From Candidatus Nanopelagicales bacterium (lineage in GTDB: Bacteria > Actinomycetota > Actinomycetes > S36-B12): 43,612 nucleotides of DNA. The stretch spans positions 1 through 43,612 of the forward strand of contig JABAYF010000006.1 in assembly GCA_018609125.1 (NCBI GenBank). Reading direction: 5' to 3'. The notes below the pieces were generated by a model, which saw nothing but the letters and a program-made list of their open reading frames with translations, was not told the DNA's origin and made no database searches. The position numbers were made by a program, and so were the translations under genes. This document shows positions 34,310-42,075 of the stretch, piece after piece. The first letter of the stretch is position 1. Each line of letters starts with the position of its first letter.

Positions 34310-36538
34310 ATGGATGCTGTGGATATCTTCCGTCTCAGCCTCGGCACGGCGATCATCGTCGTAGCCCTGGCCTTTGCCGTGCGCCGCGCACTTTTCCTCA
34401 ATGCCCTCATTCGCTCCGGCCAGCCCGCGGTTGACCGCACCGGTCACCTGCCGCGTCGTGCCCGCGCCGAAGCTGTTGAGGTCCTCGGACAGAAGAAACT
34501 GCTGCAATGGTTCGTGCCCGGTATCGCACACGTCTTTGCCTTCTGGGGCTTCATCGTGCTCGGCATCACCGTCGTTGAAGCTTTCGGTGAAGTATTTATC
34601 CCCGGCTTCTGGTTCCCCGTCATCGGCACCTGGCCGATCGTGCTTTTCCTAGAAGACCTGTTCGTCATCTTGGTTCTCGTCGGCATCATTTTGTTCGCCC
34701 TCATCCGATTGACCAACAACCCCGTAAAGAAGGGTCGATATTCACGCTTCTTCGGCTCGCACACCGGCCCGGCATGGGTTGTCTTGCTGATGATCTTGCT
34801 GGTGCTGTTGACCCTGGAGATTTATCGTGGCGCAAAGTTGGCGCTCTACGGTGACTTCCCGGGCGCATTCCTGTCCAACACCATCGCCTCGTGGATGTCT
34901 CCACTGAGTGAGACCGCGCTTCAATGGATCGAAGTCTTCGGCATTCTTTCGCACATTGCTGTCATCCTCGGCTTCCTACTGCTGGTGCTGCACAGCAAGC
35001 ACCTGCATATTTTTGTCGCCCCTATCAACGTGGCATTCTCTAGACGCCCCAATGGTTTAGGGCCACTGCTACCCATGTACTTCGATGGCAAGCCGCTGGA
35101 CTTTGAAGATCCCCCTGACGATGCCACCTTCGGTGTGGGCCGCATCGAGGACTTCACCTGGAAAGACACCCTGGATTTTGCTACCTGCACCGAGTGTGGC
35201 CGATGCCAGTCGCAGTGCCCCGCCTGGAATACCGGAAAGCCATTGAGCCCAAAGCTCATGATTATGAACTTGCGTGAGGCATCTTTTGCCAAGGCGCCCT
35301 ATGTCCTGGCTGCCCAAAAAGCTAATGGTGGCGCTAACCCACCCATGGGTGAGTTTGACGAAGCAGTACTTGCCGGACTTTCACCGGAACTGCGTGCCGA
35401 GGTTGAAATGCCTCTCGTTGGGTCCCGAGAAGGTATGGCCCACAAGGACACCGATGGCTACGATGCCTCCGGGCACCGCGCCCAGGATGGGCCAGCAATC
35501 GACGAGGATGCGCTGTGGTCGTGCACCACGTGTGGGGCTTGCGTCTACCAGTGCCCGGTCGATATCGAGCACATCGATCACTTCATCGACATGCGTCGCC
35601 ATCAGGTTTTGATCGAAACTAACTTCCCTGCCGAACTCAATGGACTGTTCAAAAACATTGAAAACAAGGGCAATCCGTGGGGCATGAACGCATCCAGTCG
35701 CAACGCTTGGATCGAAGAGGTTGACTTTGATGTACGCGTCTTTGGCGCCGAGGGTGAAGATGAAATCCCCGAAGATGTGGAGTATCTCTTCTGGGTCGGG
35801 TGCGCCGGAGCTTTCGAAGATCGAGCCAAGCGCACCACCAAGGCAGTGGCGGAACTGCTCACCATTGCCGGGGTCAACTTCATGGTTCTCGGCGAGGGTG
35901 AAACCTGCACCGGTGACCCTGCACGTCGGGCCGGCAACGAATTCCTCTTCCAGATGCAGGGCATGCAAAACGTTGAGGTCCTTAATGAAATCAAGGCCAA
36001 GAAGATCGTGGTCACCTGCCCCCACTGCATGAACACGCTGGGTCGGGAGTACCCGCAAATCGGTGGCGACTACGAGGTTGTCCACCATTCGCAGTTGCTC
36101 GCCACCCTGGTCAGTGAGGGTCGACTCACCCCGGTCACATCGCCTGATTCTGGTATTGGCGAGAAAATTACCTACCACGATCCGTGCTATCTCGGCCGTC
36201 ACAACAACGTCTATGTGCCACCACGTGATCTCGTGGCATCGGTGCCCGGTGTTGATCTGGTGGAGATGCCCCGCAGCGGTACCGAGTCGTTTTGTTGCGG
36301 CGCCGGTGGTGCGCGCATGTGGATGGAAGAAAAGATCGGTACGCGGGTCAATGTGAATCGCGCTGACGAAGCCATCGCTACCGGAGCCACCAAGGTTGCT
36401 GTCGCGTGTCCGTTCTGCAATGTCATGATCAACGACGGCGTCACCATGCGCCAGCAGGAAGGTGGCGCTGTGGGGGTTGAGGTGGTCGACGTCGCTTCGG
36501 TCCTACTTAACAGCGTCAAAGTTAAGGCCCTCCCTTAA
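34310..36538 (+). CDS. Membrane iron-sulfur reductase (CCG domains, Rv0338c-like)
   Basis: The 742-residue protein starts with a membrane domain of several hydrophobic helices (about 1-250), similar to NarI-type heme or quinone-binding subunits. A double ferredoxin domain with C-T-E-C-G-R-C-Q-S-Q-C-P and C-T-T-C-G-A-C-V-Y-Q-C-P provides ligands for two [4Fe-4S] clusters. Two CCG-type cysteine-rich domains follow (C-P-H-C near residue 575, C-C-G-A-G-G near 665). The arrangement matches heterodisulfide-reductase-like proteins, including the essential mycobacterial Rv0338c, which is thought to move electrons between quinones and a soluble partner. The exact substrate is unknown. ATG 34310 is chosen on the leaderless -10 box and on the start of the first hydrophobic segment. 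Confidence 0.9.
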   Translation: MDAVDIFRLSLGTAIIVVALAFAVRRALFLNALIRSGQPAVDRTGHLPRRARAEAVEVLGQKKLLQWFVPGIAHVFAFWGFIVLGITVVEAFGEVFIPGFWFPVIGTWPIVLFLEDLFVILVLVGIILFALIRLTNNPVKKGRYSRFFGSHTGPAWVVLLMILLVLLTLEIYRGAKLALYGDFPGAFLSNTIASWMSPLSETALQWIEVFGILSHIAVILGFLLLVLHSKHLHIFVAPINVAFSRRPNGLGPLLPMYFDGKPLDFEDPPDDATFGVGRIEDFTWKDTLDFATCTECGRCQSQCPAWNTGKPLSPKLMIMNLREASFAKAPYVLAAQKANGGANPPMGEFDEAVLAGLSPELRAEVEMPLVGSREGMAHKDTDGYDASGHRAQDGPAIDEDALWSCTTCGACVYQCPVDIEHIDHFIDMRRHQVLIETNFPAELNGLFKNIENKGNPWGMNASSRNAWIEEVDFDVRVFGAEGEDEIPEDVEYLFWVGCAGAFEDRAKRTTKAVAELLTIAGVNFMVLGEGETCTGDPARRAGNEFLFQMQGMQNVEVLNEIKAKKIVVTCPHCMNTLGREYPQIGGDYEVVHHSQLLATLVSEGRLTPVTSPDSGIGEKITYHDPCYLGRHNNVYVPPRDLVASVPGVDLVEMPRSGTESFCCGAGGARMWMEEKIGTRVNVNRADEAIATGATKVAVACPFCNVMINDGVTMRQQEGGAVGVEVVDVASVLLNSVKVKALP

Positions 36539-36559
36539 CCTTAACCCTCACCCATCTCC

Positions 36560-36634
36560 CCGCTCACCAAACATTTTGGGTTGCTATTCGGCCATTTTGA
36601 CCACTAATAGCAACCCAAAATGTTTGGTGAGCGG
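36560..36634. repeat. Long hairpin repeat, copy 1
   Basis: The left arm (36560-36588) and right arm (36606-36634) are perfect reverse complements over 29 bases, around a 17-base loop (36589-36605). The left arm contains CTCACCAAACATTTTGGG and the loop contains GGCCATTTTGACC, so CATTTTG occurs in the left arm and again in the loop. It lies 22 bases after the stop of the iron-sulfur reductase and 51 bases before the AbiEi/DUF559 start. A near-identical copy lies on the other side of that gene. No U-run follows the right arm. Confidence 0.95.
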
Positions 36635-36685
36635 TGTGTGTGGACGATGTCGGCCGCTGAAGTCGCCTTTGGCGCATCATGACCT

Positions 36686-37702
36686 ATGCCCACTCCAGAT
36701 CGGAGCCACATTACTGCCGCCGAAGCACTTGCTGCTTTCGGTACGCGACCCTTCACAATAGCTCAGGCACAACTAGCCGGCATCAACCGTGGGCGCGTGC
36801 GCCAGGCAGTAATCAGCGGCCAAATTGTCAGATCACGGCCCGGGATCTTCGTCTTACCAATGAGCGATCCCACATCCATTGCCGGTGTCAGTAATTCTCT
36901 AACGGCGATCAGATCAGCCCAAGCAGCCTTTCCGCACGCGGCTGTCGGTTATGAATCAGCCTTAACTGTCCACGGACTCCCGGTGCCGTATGTAGAAGAC
37001 GATCAGATTCACCTCATTGCTTCTCAAGGTCGCTACCGGCGCGAAGGAAATGTCCATATTCATGGATCGCCATTGGCGCCACTCGACGTTCAAATCGTGG
37101 CAGGAATTCCAGTTACGCGCCCCATTCGTAGCGCCGTAGATGTCGCCCGCACAGTTCCACTCCCCCGAGGCCTCATCGCTATGGACGCACTTTTTCGACG
37201 CTGGTGCACTGATTCAATCACCGGAAACATCAATATTCGACAAATAGTGCACGACGAGGAACTCCGCGAGCGAGTGCGGGCGAGACTCATTGCTGCGTTG
37301 AAAGATCAGCGTGGATGGCAGGGTATTCGGCGGGCGGCGGAGGTGATTCAATGCGCCGATCCTGCAAGTGAGTCACCGCTTGAATCTCTGTCGCGCGGCA
37401 CACTAGACCAATGGGGCGTGCCGAGACCGATTTGTGGCATGCATGTTCAGGGTGTTTCGGGTGAGAACTACTGGGCAGACCTAGGGTGGCCCGAGCAGAG
37501 AGTCCTTGGTGAATGTGACGGAATGATGAAGTATCACTCACCGGACACATTGCGCACGGAAAAGCGACGCCAGGAGGCCTTGGAACAGGCAGGCTGGATG
37601 GTGGTGCGATGGACTTGGGATGAAATTGTGCAATCACCGAAAGTTGTTGCCATGCGGCTCAAGAGCGCCCTACGTCGCGATCCACCCCACCTCCCCCGCT
37701 GA
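36686..37702 (+). CDS. Orphan AbiEi-type winged-helix / DUF559 (Vsr-like) nuclease protein
   Basis: The 338-residue protein has an N-terminal winged helix like AbiEi antitoxins (I-N-R-G-R-V-R-Q-A-V-I-S-G-Q-I-V, then R-P-G-I-F) and a middle AbiEi-like part with R-P-I-R-S-A-V-D-V-A-R. The C-terminal DUF559 domain is related to the Vsr/PD-(D/E)XK nuclease fold. The candidate catalytic set is Glu in S-P-L-E-S-L, Asp in W-A-D-L-G-W, Glu-Asp in L-G-E-C-D-G, and R-T-E-K-R-R-Q-E-A-L. No AbiEii toxin gene is nearby, so the antitoxin label alone would mislead. The gene is bracketed by two hairpin copies, and its TGA stop (37700-37702) lies inside copy 2. A CATCAT box ends five bases before ATG 36686. 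Function unknown; DNA binding and cleavage are plausible. Confidence 0.82.
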   Translation: MPTPDRSHITAAEALAAFGTRPFTIAQAQLAGINRGRVRQAVISGQIVRSRPGIFVLPMSDPTSIAGVSNSLTAIRSAQAAFPHAAVGYESALTVHGLPVPYVEDDQIHLIASQGRYRREGNVHIHGSPLAPLDVQIVAGIPVTRPIRSAVDVARTVPLPRGLIAMDALFRRWCTDSITGNINIRQIVHDEELRERVRARLIAALKDQRGWQGIRRAAEVIQCADPASESPLESLSRGTLDQWGVPRPICGMHVQGVSGENYWADLGWPEQRVLGECDGMMKYHSPDTLRTEKRRQEALEQAGWMVVRWTWDEIVQSPKVVAMRLKSALRRDPPHLPR

Positions 37703-37773
37703 TCAAACATTTTGGGTTGCTATTCGGCCATTTTGACCACTAATAGCAACCCAAAATGTTTGGTGAGCGGGGG
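37693..37773. repeat. Long hairpin repeat, copy 2
   Basis: The left arm (37693-37724) pairs with the right arm (37742-37773) over 32 positions, with one mismatch and one T-G pair. The 17-base loop (37725-37741) and the core 28-base right arm (37742-37769) are identical to copy 1. The core left arm differs from copy 1 only at 37701 (G for C) and 37703 (T for C). The first change turns TCA into TGA and makes the stop codon of the AbiEi/DUF559 gene. The repeat ends one base before the dcd stop codon on the other strand. Confidence 0.95.
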
Positions 37774-37774
37774 G

Positions 37775-38350
37775 TTACTCGAGGGGGGTGCGGTGAAAAT
37801 TAGCGTGAGACCGGCTGGGGGTGGGCCCGCGCTGGCCCTGGTAGCGGGACCCATAGACGCTGGAACCGTACGGGTGCTCGGCCGGTGAACTTAATCGGAA
37901 GAGGCACAGCTGACCGATTTTCATACCCGGCCACAATTTGATGGGCAACGTGGCCACATTGGACAGTTCCAACGTGACATGACCGGAGAAACCAGGGTCA
38001 ATAAACCCCGCGGTGGAATGGGTGAGCAGGCCCAACCTGCCCAGGGATGATTTACCTTCCAACCGACCGGCAATGTCATCGGGCAGGCTCACCACTTCGT
38101 AGGTGGACCCGAGCACGAACTCGCCCGGATGCAAAATGAATGCCTCATCACCGGCCTCAATGAGCCGGGTTAGATCGGTCTGTTCCTCCGCCGGATCAAT
38201 ATGGGGATAGCGGTGGTTTTCAAATACGCGGAAGAATTTATCGAGACGCACGTCGATGCTTGAGGGCTGAATCATGCCCGGGTCGTAGGGCTCAACCCGC
38301 ACCCGCTCCGCAGTGATTTCGGCCTTCAGGTCACGATCAGATAGCAGCAC
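37775..38350 (-). CDS. dcd: dCTP deaminase
   Basis: The 191-residue protein has the Dcd/dUTPase trimer fold. It begins L-L-S-D-R-D and contains [10 protein letters not shown] (about 27-36), [10 protein letters not shown] (about 100-109), the catalytic region [11 protein letters not shown], and the C-terminal [10 protein letters not shown]. It makes dUTP, or dUMP directly in the bifunctional actinobacterial forms, for thymidylate synthesis. GTG 38350 has TAGCCT exactly six bases upstream and no SD sequence. Its stop abuts hairpin copy 2. Confidence 0.96.
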   Translation of the reverse strand: MLLSDRDLKAEITAERVRVEPYDPGMIQPSSIDVRLDKFFRVFENHRYPHIDPAEEQTDLTRLIEAGDEAFILHPGEFVLGSTYEVVSLPDDIAGRLEGKSSLGRLGLLTHSTAGFIDPGFSGHVTLELSNVATLPIKLWPGMKIGQLCLFRLSSPAEHPYGSSVYGSRYQGQRGPTPSRSHANFHRTPLE

Positions 38351-38356
38351 GGCTAA

Positions 38357-38362
38357 AGGCTA
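38357..38362 (-). promoter_or_regulatory. dcd: Leaderless -10 box of dcd
   Basis: TAGCCT (minus strand) fits TANNNT and ends exactly six bases before GTG 38350. Confidence 0.55.
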
Positions 38363-38379
38363 GCGTTCGATTCACCCCG

Positions 38380-38385
38380 TAGGGT
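38380..38385 (+). promoter_or_regulatory. Leaderless -10 box of the FUSC-family gene
   Basis: TAGGGT ends exactly six bases before GTG 38392. It lies 17 bases from the opposing dcd -10 box within a 41-base intergenic region. Confidence 0.55.
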
Positions 38386-38391
38386 CAGGGC

Positions 38392-40509
38392 GTGCGTATT
38401 CACGATCCCGGCGGCGCTGCGTTCCGGCGCGGGGTCCAACTCGCGATCGCTGTTCCCCTTATTGCCTTTCTCGTTTCCCGCGTGGCCCTCGACCCCGAAG
38501 GTGTGGTCTACGGCGCCCTGCTAGCCACCACGATCCTGGCCAACTCGGACTTTTCCGGTCCCTGGCAGGTGCGTGTTTTCGGACCCATCGCCACCGCTGG
38601 GTTCGCCGGCATCGCCGTCGTCATTGGCATCTTGGCGAGTGTGAACCTTGTATCGGTCGTGCTCGTGACGCTTGTGGTGGGAACAGGTCTTGCTTTCGTG
38701 CCAACTCTGCGGGGTCTACCCGCAGCCGGTGCGCCCTCGGTTCTCCTCATGTATGCCATCGCTGTGACGACCGACGTTAAACTGGCCGACCTGCCCAAGG
38801 TTGTGCTCGGCCTCGCCATTGGCGTGGGTGTCACCGTTGTGGTGCTGCTGCTGGTCTTTCCGCGCGACGCACGTTCGCAAATCCGTATCGACATTGCGAT
38901 CGCTATGCGCGCACAGGCCGACTATGTTTCTGCGCGTTGGCTGCGCCAAGGTAACCCTGACACCACTTACGAGCACTATCGCGAAACCATCGACACCTTG
39001 ACCCGCGACTGGATCGGCAAACCATTTCGTCCGGCGGGCACAGCCGAAAGCAACCACGCCCTCATCCTGTTGGCATCACGCATGCGCGTCGTCTTTGATT
39101 CACTTCCCGGTATACCGATACCGGATGAAAGTGATGATGTTTCAGCTACCGCAACCATGGCCGTGGCAACAATGCGCGCCAATGCCGATGCACTCGATGG
39201 CATCTCACCGCCACCCTCACTCAATGACATTGATGATCAACGCGAAGACGCGCGTGATTTTGTGGTGCGGCAGATTCGCATGAATGTTCAACCCCGAATT
39301 GCTATTGAGAAAACGCGACGACGACACGGAGCGCAGATACTTCTCGCCCTCGCCGCCGATGCGTCGGTGATGGTGCAGCGCGTCCTGGGCGACACGAGAA
39401 AAACGGATCAACGCACGCTTGAGACTCCGGAACGATGGTGGACCGACCTAGCGGTAAACGCGACGCTTCGATCACCGTGGGGGCGACACGCTGTTCGCAC
39501 GGGTATCGCACTGGCCGCAGCCGCTGCCGTTGTTTCCATCGCTGATTTAAGTCACGGGTACTGGGTGATCCTCGGTGTAATTTCTGTTCTGCGCATTGAT
39601 GCTGCTGCTACGGGCAGGCAGGCAGCCCGGGCTTTGACGGGCACTCTTGTTGGTGTGGTTATTGGCTTCTTCGTTCTCCTCGCACTTAATCCATACCCTG
39701 CAGCCGTTTGGCTTCTCGCTCCGATCGCCGCTTTCATGGCCGCATGGTCCTCCCGCGCCATCGGTTTCGCCGTTGGTCAGGGGGCATTTAGTTTCTTTGT
39801 GCTGGTGCTCTTTGGTGCGCTGAGTTGGCCACCGCAATATGACACCGCTTTCGACCGACTACTCGACATTGGTGTTGGTGTTGGCGTGGCCCTTGTGGTG
39901 GGTCTTTTGATGTGGCCGAGCGGAATGGTGTCAGACATGCGACGTGCGCTGGCTGATGCACTCAACACCGGTGCAGCCGGCCTACAGCGTTCCGTTGATC
40001 ACGCGCTGGGGCGTATATCGCGAGCGACGTTGAGTGAGCATTGGCCTGCTGATCGTGCTGTTATCCGACGCGCCAGCGAAGCTTTCGATTTATGTGTCGT
40101 GCAAAGGCGTGACATTGATGCTTCCCAGGGTCGGTGGGCGCGCATCGCGGGAGATACTCACGTGCTGGTTTTGGTGGGCTCGATGGTGGGGGCGCTACCC
40201 AAGGTTGCGCCGGTTCCGCTGCCTGAACACGCCCGCGTTGTCGATCAGCTGGGTCAGCACACCGAAGAGGTCTGGCAGGATTTGGCCCAACAGACCCAGG
40301 GTGGTTCGGGCGTAAAACCTTTGGCCCACTCGGCCGAAATCGAAGGCACGTTCGATCCGTTCGCCGCGCTTGCCCACGCGAGTGAAGCGATGGACCTAGA
40401 CGACGAAACTGCAGCGGCATCGTTGGCCGTGAGCGTATGGCTATTGGACTGGCTTACGCTGGCCGAAATGGTTGCCGATCGAAGTTTTCGCTCTTGGCGG
40501 GTACCCTAG
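38392..40509 (+). CDS. FUSC-family integral membrane protein
   Basis: The 705-residue protein has two clusters of hydrophobic helices (about 12-165 and 365-515), each followed by a long soluble segment. This is the duplicated layout of the FUSC/fusaric-acid-resistance and aromatic-acid-exporter-like family. The second cluster contains G-Y-W-V-I-L-G-V-I-S-V-L-R, a conserved start of the FUSC_2 module. Family members are linked to export of aromatic acids or other anions; the substrate here is unknown. GTG 38392 is supported by TAGGGT six bases upstream. The last codons overlap the candidate promoter of the desaturase gene. Confidence 0.88.
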   Translation: MRIHDPGGAAFRRGVQLAIAVPLIAFLVSRVALDPEGVVYGALLATTILANSDFSGPWQVRVFGPIATAGFAGIAVVIGILASVNLVSVVLVTLVVGTGLAFVPTLRGLPAAGAPSVLLMYAIAVTTDVKLADLPKVVLGLAIGVGVTVVVLLLVFPRDARSQIRIDIAIAMRAQADYVSARWLRQGNPDTTYEHYRETIDTLTRDWIGKPFRPAGTAESNHALILLASRMRVVFDSLPGIPIPDESDDVSATATMAVATMRANADALDGISPPPSLNDIDDQREDARDFVVRQIRMNVQPRIAIEKTRRRHGAQILLALAADASVMVQRVLGDTRKTDQRTLETPERWWTDLAVNATLRSPWGRHAVRTGIALAAAAAVVSIADLSHGYWVILGVISVLRIDAAATGRQAARALTGTLVGVVIGFFVLLALNPYPAAVWLLAPIAAFMAAWSSRAIGFAVGQGAFSFFVLVLFGALSWPPQYDTAFDRLLDIGVGVGVALVVGLLMWPSGMVSDMRRALADALNTGAAGLQRSVDHALGRISRATLSEHWPADRAVIRRASEAFDLCVVQRRDIDASQGRWARIAGDTHVLVLVGSMVGALPKVAPVPLPEHARVVDQLGQHTEEVWQDLAQQTQGGSGVKPLAHSAEIEGTFDPFAALAHASEAMDLDDETAAASLAVSVWLLDWLTLAEMVADRSFRSWRVP
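40502..40507 (+). promoter_or_regulatory. Leaderless -10 box of the desaturase gene
   Basis: TACCCT ends exactly six bases before ATG 40514. It lies inside the last codons of the FUSC gene, so the desaturase may be transcribed on its own as well as by read-through. Confidence 0.45.
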
Positions 40510-40513
40510 ATCC

Positions 40514-41452
40514 ATGACCACCGAAGCCTTAGATGCTGACCTGCGATTGCTCATCGAACTCGAGCCGGTGGCCGAGGCTGAACTGAGCAGACATATGAGC
40601 ATGGCGAAGGAATGGTTCCCCCACGATTACATCCCGTGGAGTGAGGGCAAAGACTTCGCCCATCTGGGTGGCACCGATTGGACACCTGATGAGCAGCGCT
40701 ACAGCGAGGCGGCTCGCACAAGCTTGATCATCAACCTGCTGACCGAGGACAACCTACCCAGTTATCACCATGAGATCGCCACTATTTTTGGCCGTGATGG
40801 TGCGTGGGGTACCTGGGTGGGCCGGTGGACGGCGGAGGAAAACCGGCACGGTATCGCCATTCGCGACTATCTCGTGGTGACTCGCGCGGTCGATCCCGTA
40901 GCGTTGGAACGTGCCCGCATGCAGCACATGGTGGCGGGTTTTTCGGCCACTCACCCGGGCCTTCTCGCTGGCCTGTCCTATGTGTCGTTCCAGGAATTGG
41001 CCACCCGGGTGTCTCACCGCAATACCGGCACAGCCACCGGCGACCCGCTTGCCGAAGCCCTGCTGTCTCGTATTGCCACCGACGAAAACCTGCACATGGT
41101 GTTTTATCGCAACGTATTAAACGCCGCGTTCGAGGTTTCCCCTGACGCCACGATGCAGGCTGTCACCAATAGTGTTCGAGATTTTGCGATGCCTGGTCAT
41201 GGCATTGATGGCTTTACCCGAAAGGCAGTCGAGATCGCAGTGGCCGGAATCTACGATATTGGTCAGCATCGCAACGATGTGGTGATGCCGGTGTTGCGAT
41301 ACTGGAAAGTATTTGAGCGCAATAACTTTGGGCCTGATGGTGAGATTGCTCGGCAGGAGCTCGCCGACATGCTCGACGTCATGGATGTTCAGGCTAAGCG
41401 GTTCGATGACAAGCGCGAGGCGCTCCGCGAGAGATTGCGCGCCCGCGACTAA
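40514..41452 (+). CDS. Acyl-ACP desaturase (plant-type, DesA-like)
   Basis: The 312-residue soluble di-iron protein matches the fatty-acid desaturase type 2 family (stearoyl-ACP desaturase, mycobacterial DesA1/DesA2). Iron ligands are visible as Glu in L-T-E-D-N-L-P, E-E-N-R-H-G (second Glu and His) and D-E-N-L-H (Glu and His). The enzyme inserts a double bond into acyl chains carried on ACP, using O2 and reduced ferredoxin. ATG 40514 is preferred over the open extension to 40472 because TACCCT sits six bases upstream and the family N-terminus begins here. It overlaps the next gene by one base (TAATG). Confidence 0.92.
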   Translation: MTTEALDADLRLLIELEPVAEAELSRHMSMAKEWFPHDYIPWSEGKDFAHLGGTDWTPDEQRYSEAARTSLIINLLTEDNLPSYHHEIATIFGRDGAWGTWVGRWTAEENRHGIAIRDYLVVTRAVDPVALERARMQHMVAGFSATHPGLLAGLSYVSFQELATRVSHRNTGTATGDPLAEALLSRIATDENLHMVFYRNVLNAAFEVSPDATMQAVTNSVRDFAMPGHGIDGFTRKAVEIAVAGIYDIGQHRNDVVMPVLRYWKVFERNNFGPDGEIARQELADMLDVMDVQAKRFDDKREALRERLRARD

Positions 41453-41925
41453 TGCGTTTCCCCGAGGTTCAGGGGCGTTCTCTATCGGGTGAGGAATTGA
41501 ACCTTCCGAGTGATTTCCCCGCCGCGAAAACGCTGTGCCTCATTGCCTTTCAACAGAACCACCAGGGCTGTGTCGACCGGTGGATTGCATTGGCTGAGGC
41601 TTCGGGGGTGCCGGGGTCGCCTGTTGATATGGCCAGTGACGATGAAACCTGCGTGTTGGAAATTCCGGTGATTTCCACCAAGTGGAATCTAGGTCGGCGC
41701 TTCATCGATGGTGGAATGACCTCAAGCATCAAAGTGCCACGGGTGCTTGCCCGCACGGTAACGGTGTATACCGATGTTGGAGCACTGCAACGCGCGATGG
41801 GTATCGCCGACTCTGGTGTTGTGCAGGCATGCGTGATTGCCCGCGACGGGTCGGTGATGGTGCGTGTTCCGGGTGAGCCAACGCCGGGTGCGTGGGATGC
41901 AATTGCCGGGGCGCTTAACACTTAA
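41452..41925 (+). CDS. Thioredoxin-fold protein (AhpC/ATP10-like)
   Basis: The 157-residue protein resembles a small group of thioredoxin-fold proteins annotated AhpC/TSA-like or ATP10-like. It has a beta strand K-T-L-C-L-I-A-F followed by Q-Q-N-H-Q-G-C, the conserved R-R-F-I-D-G-G-M segment near residue 85, and T-V-T-V-Y-T-D near 105. There is no C-x-x-C motif; Cys29 and Cys40 flank the usual redox position. The ATG overlaps the desaturase stop (TAATG), so the two are translationally coupled. A role in redox support or assembly for the desaturase is only inference. Confidence 0.75.
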   Translation: MRFPEVQGRSLSGEELNLPSDFPAAKTLCLIAFQQNHQGCVDRWIALAEASGVPGSPVDMASDDETCVLEIPVISTKWNLGRRFIDGGMTSSIKVPRVLARTVTVYTDVGALQRAMGIADSGVVQACVIARDGSVMVRVPGEPTPGAWDAIAGALNT

Positions 41926-42021
41926 GTTGCACTTGTTTGAGGCGGCATTGCGCAGGTGGGTTGGCCCGGATGCAACAGGCTGTCGACACCGCCTTGTGCA
42001 GGGTCTCACGTTGGACGTGGG

Positions 42022-42035
42022 TTCACAGGTGTGAA
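42022..42035. promoter_or_regulatory. Inverted-repeat operator candidate upstream of the repeat protein
   Basis: TTCACA-GG-TGTGAA is a perfect 14-bp dyad centred about 47 bases upstream of the predicted transcription start at 42076. That is a position typical of activator sites. Its spacing is too short for an RNA hairpin terminator. No regulator is identified. Confidence 0.4.
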
Positions 42036-42063
42036 AAATCTCAAGGCCCGTCGGGATGCTCGA

Positions 42064-42069
42064 TAGCGT
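42064..42069 (+). promoter_or_regulatory. Leaderless -10 box of the secreted repeat protein
   Basis: TAGCGT ends exactly six bases before GTG 42076, which is the only possible start because an in-frame TAG lies at 42064-42066. Confidence 0.55.
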
Positions 42070-42075
42070 GAGCAT

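Noticed and set aside
35381..36202. Minus-strand frame (273 codons) inside the iron-sulfur reductase gene
   Set aside because: It lies wholly antisense to conserved cluster-binding regions and has no recognisable domain.
36686..37702. Calling the gene an AbiE toxin-antitoxin system
   Set aside because: Only the AbiEi-like helix-turn-helix is present and it is fused to a DUF559 domain. No AbiEii nucleotidyltransferase toxin gene is beside it.
36560..37773. The two hairpins as a CRISPR array or as ordinary intrinsic terminators
   Set aside because: There are only two copies, about 1.1 kb apart, and each is an inverted repeat rather than a direct repeat with spacers. Neither has a U-run, and loop plus arms are nearly identical, which terminators do not require.
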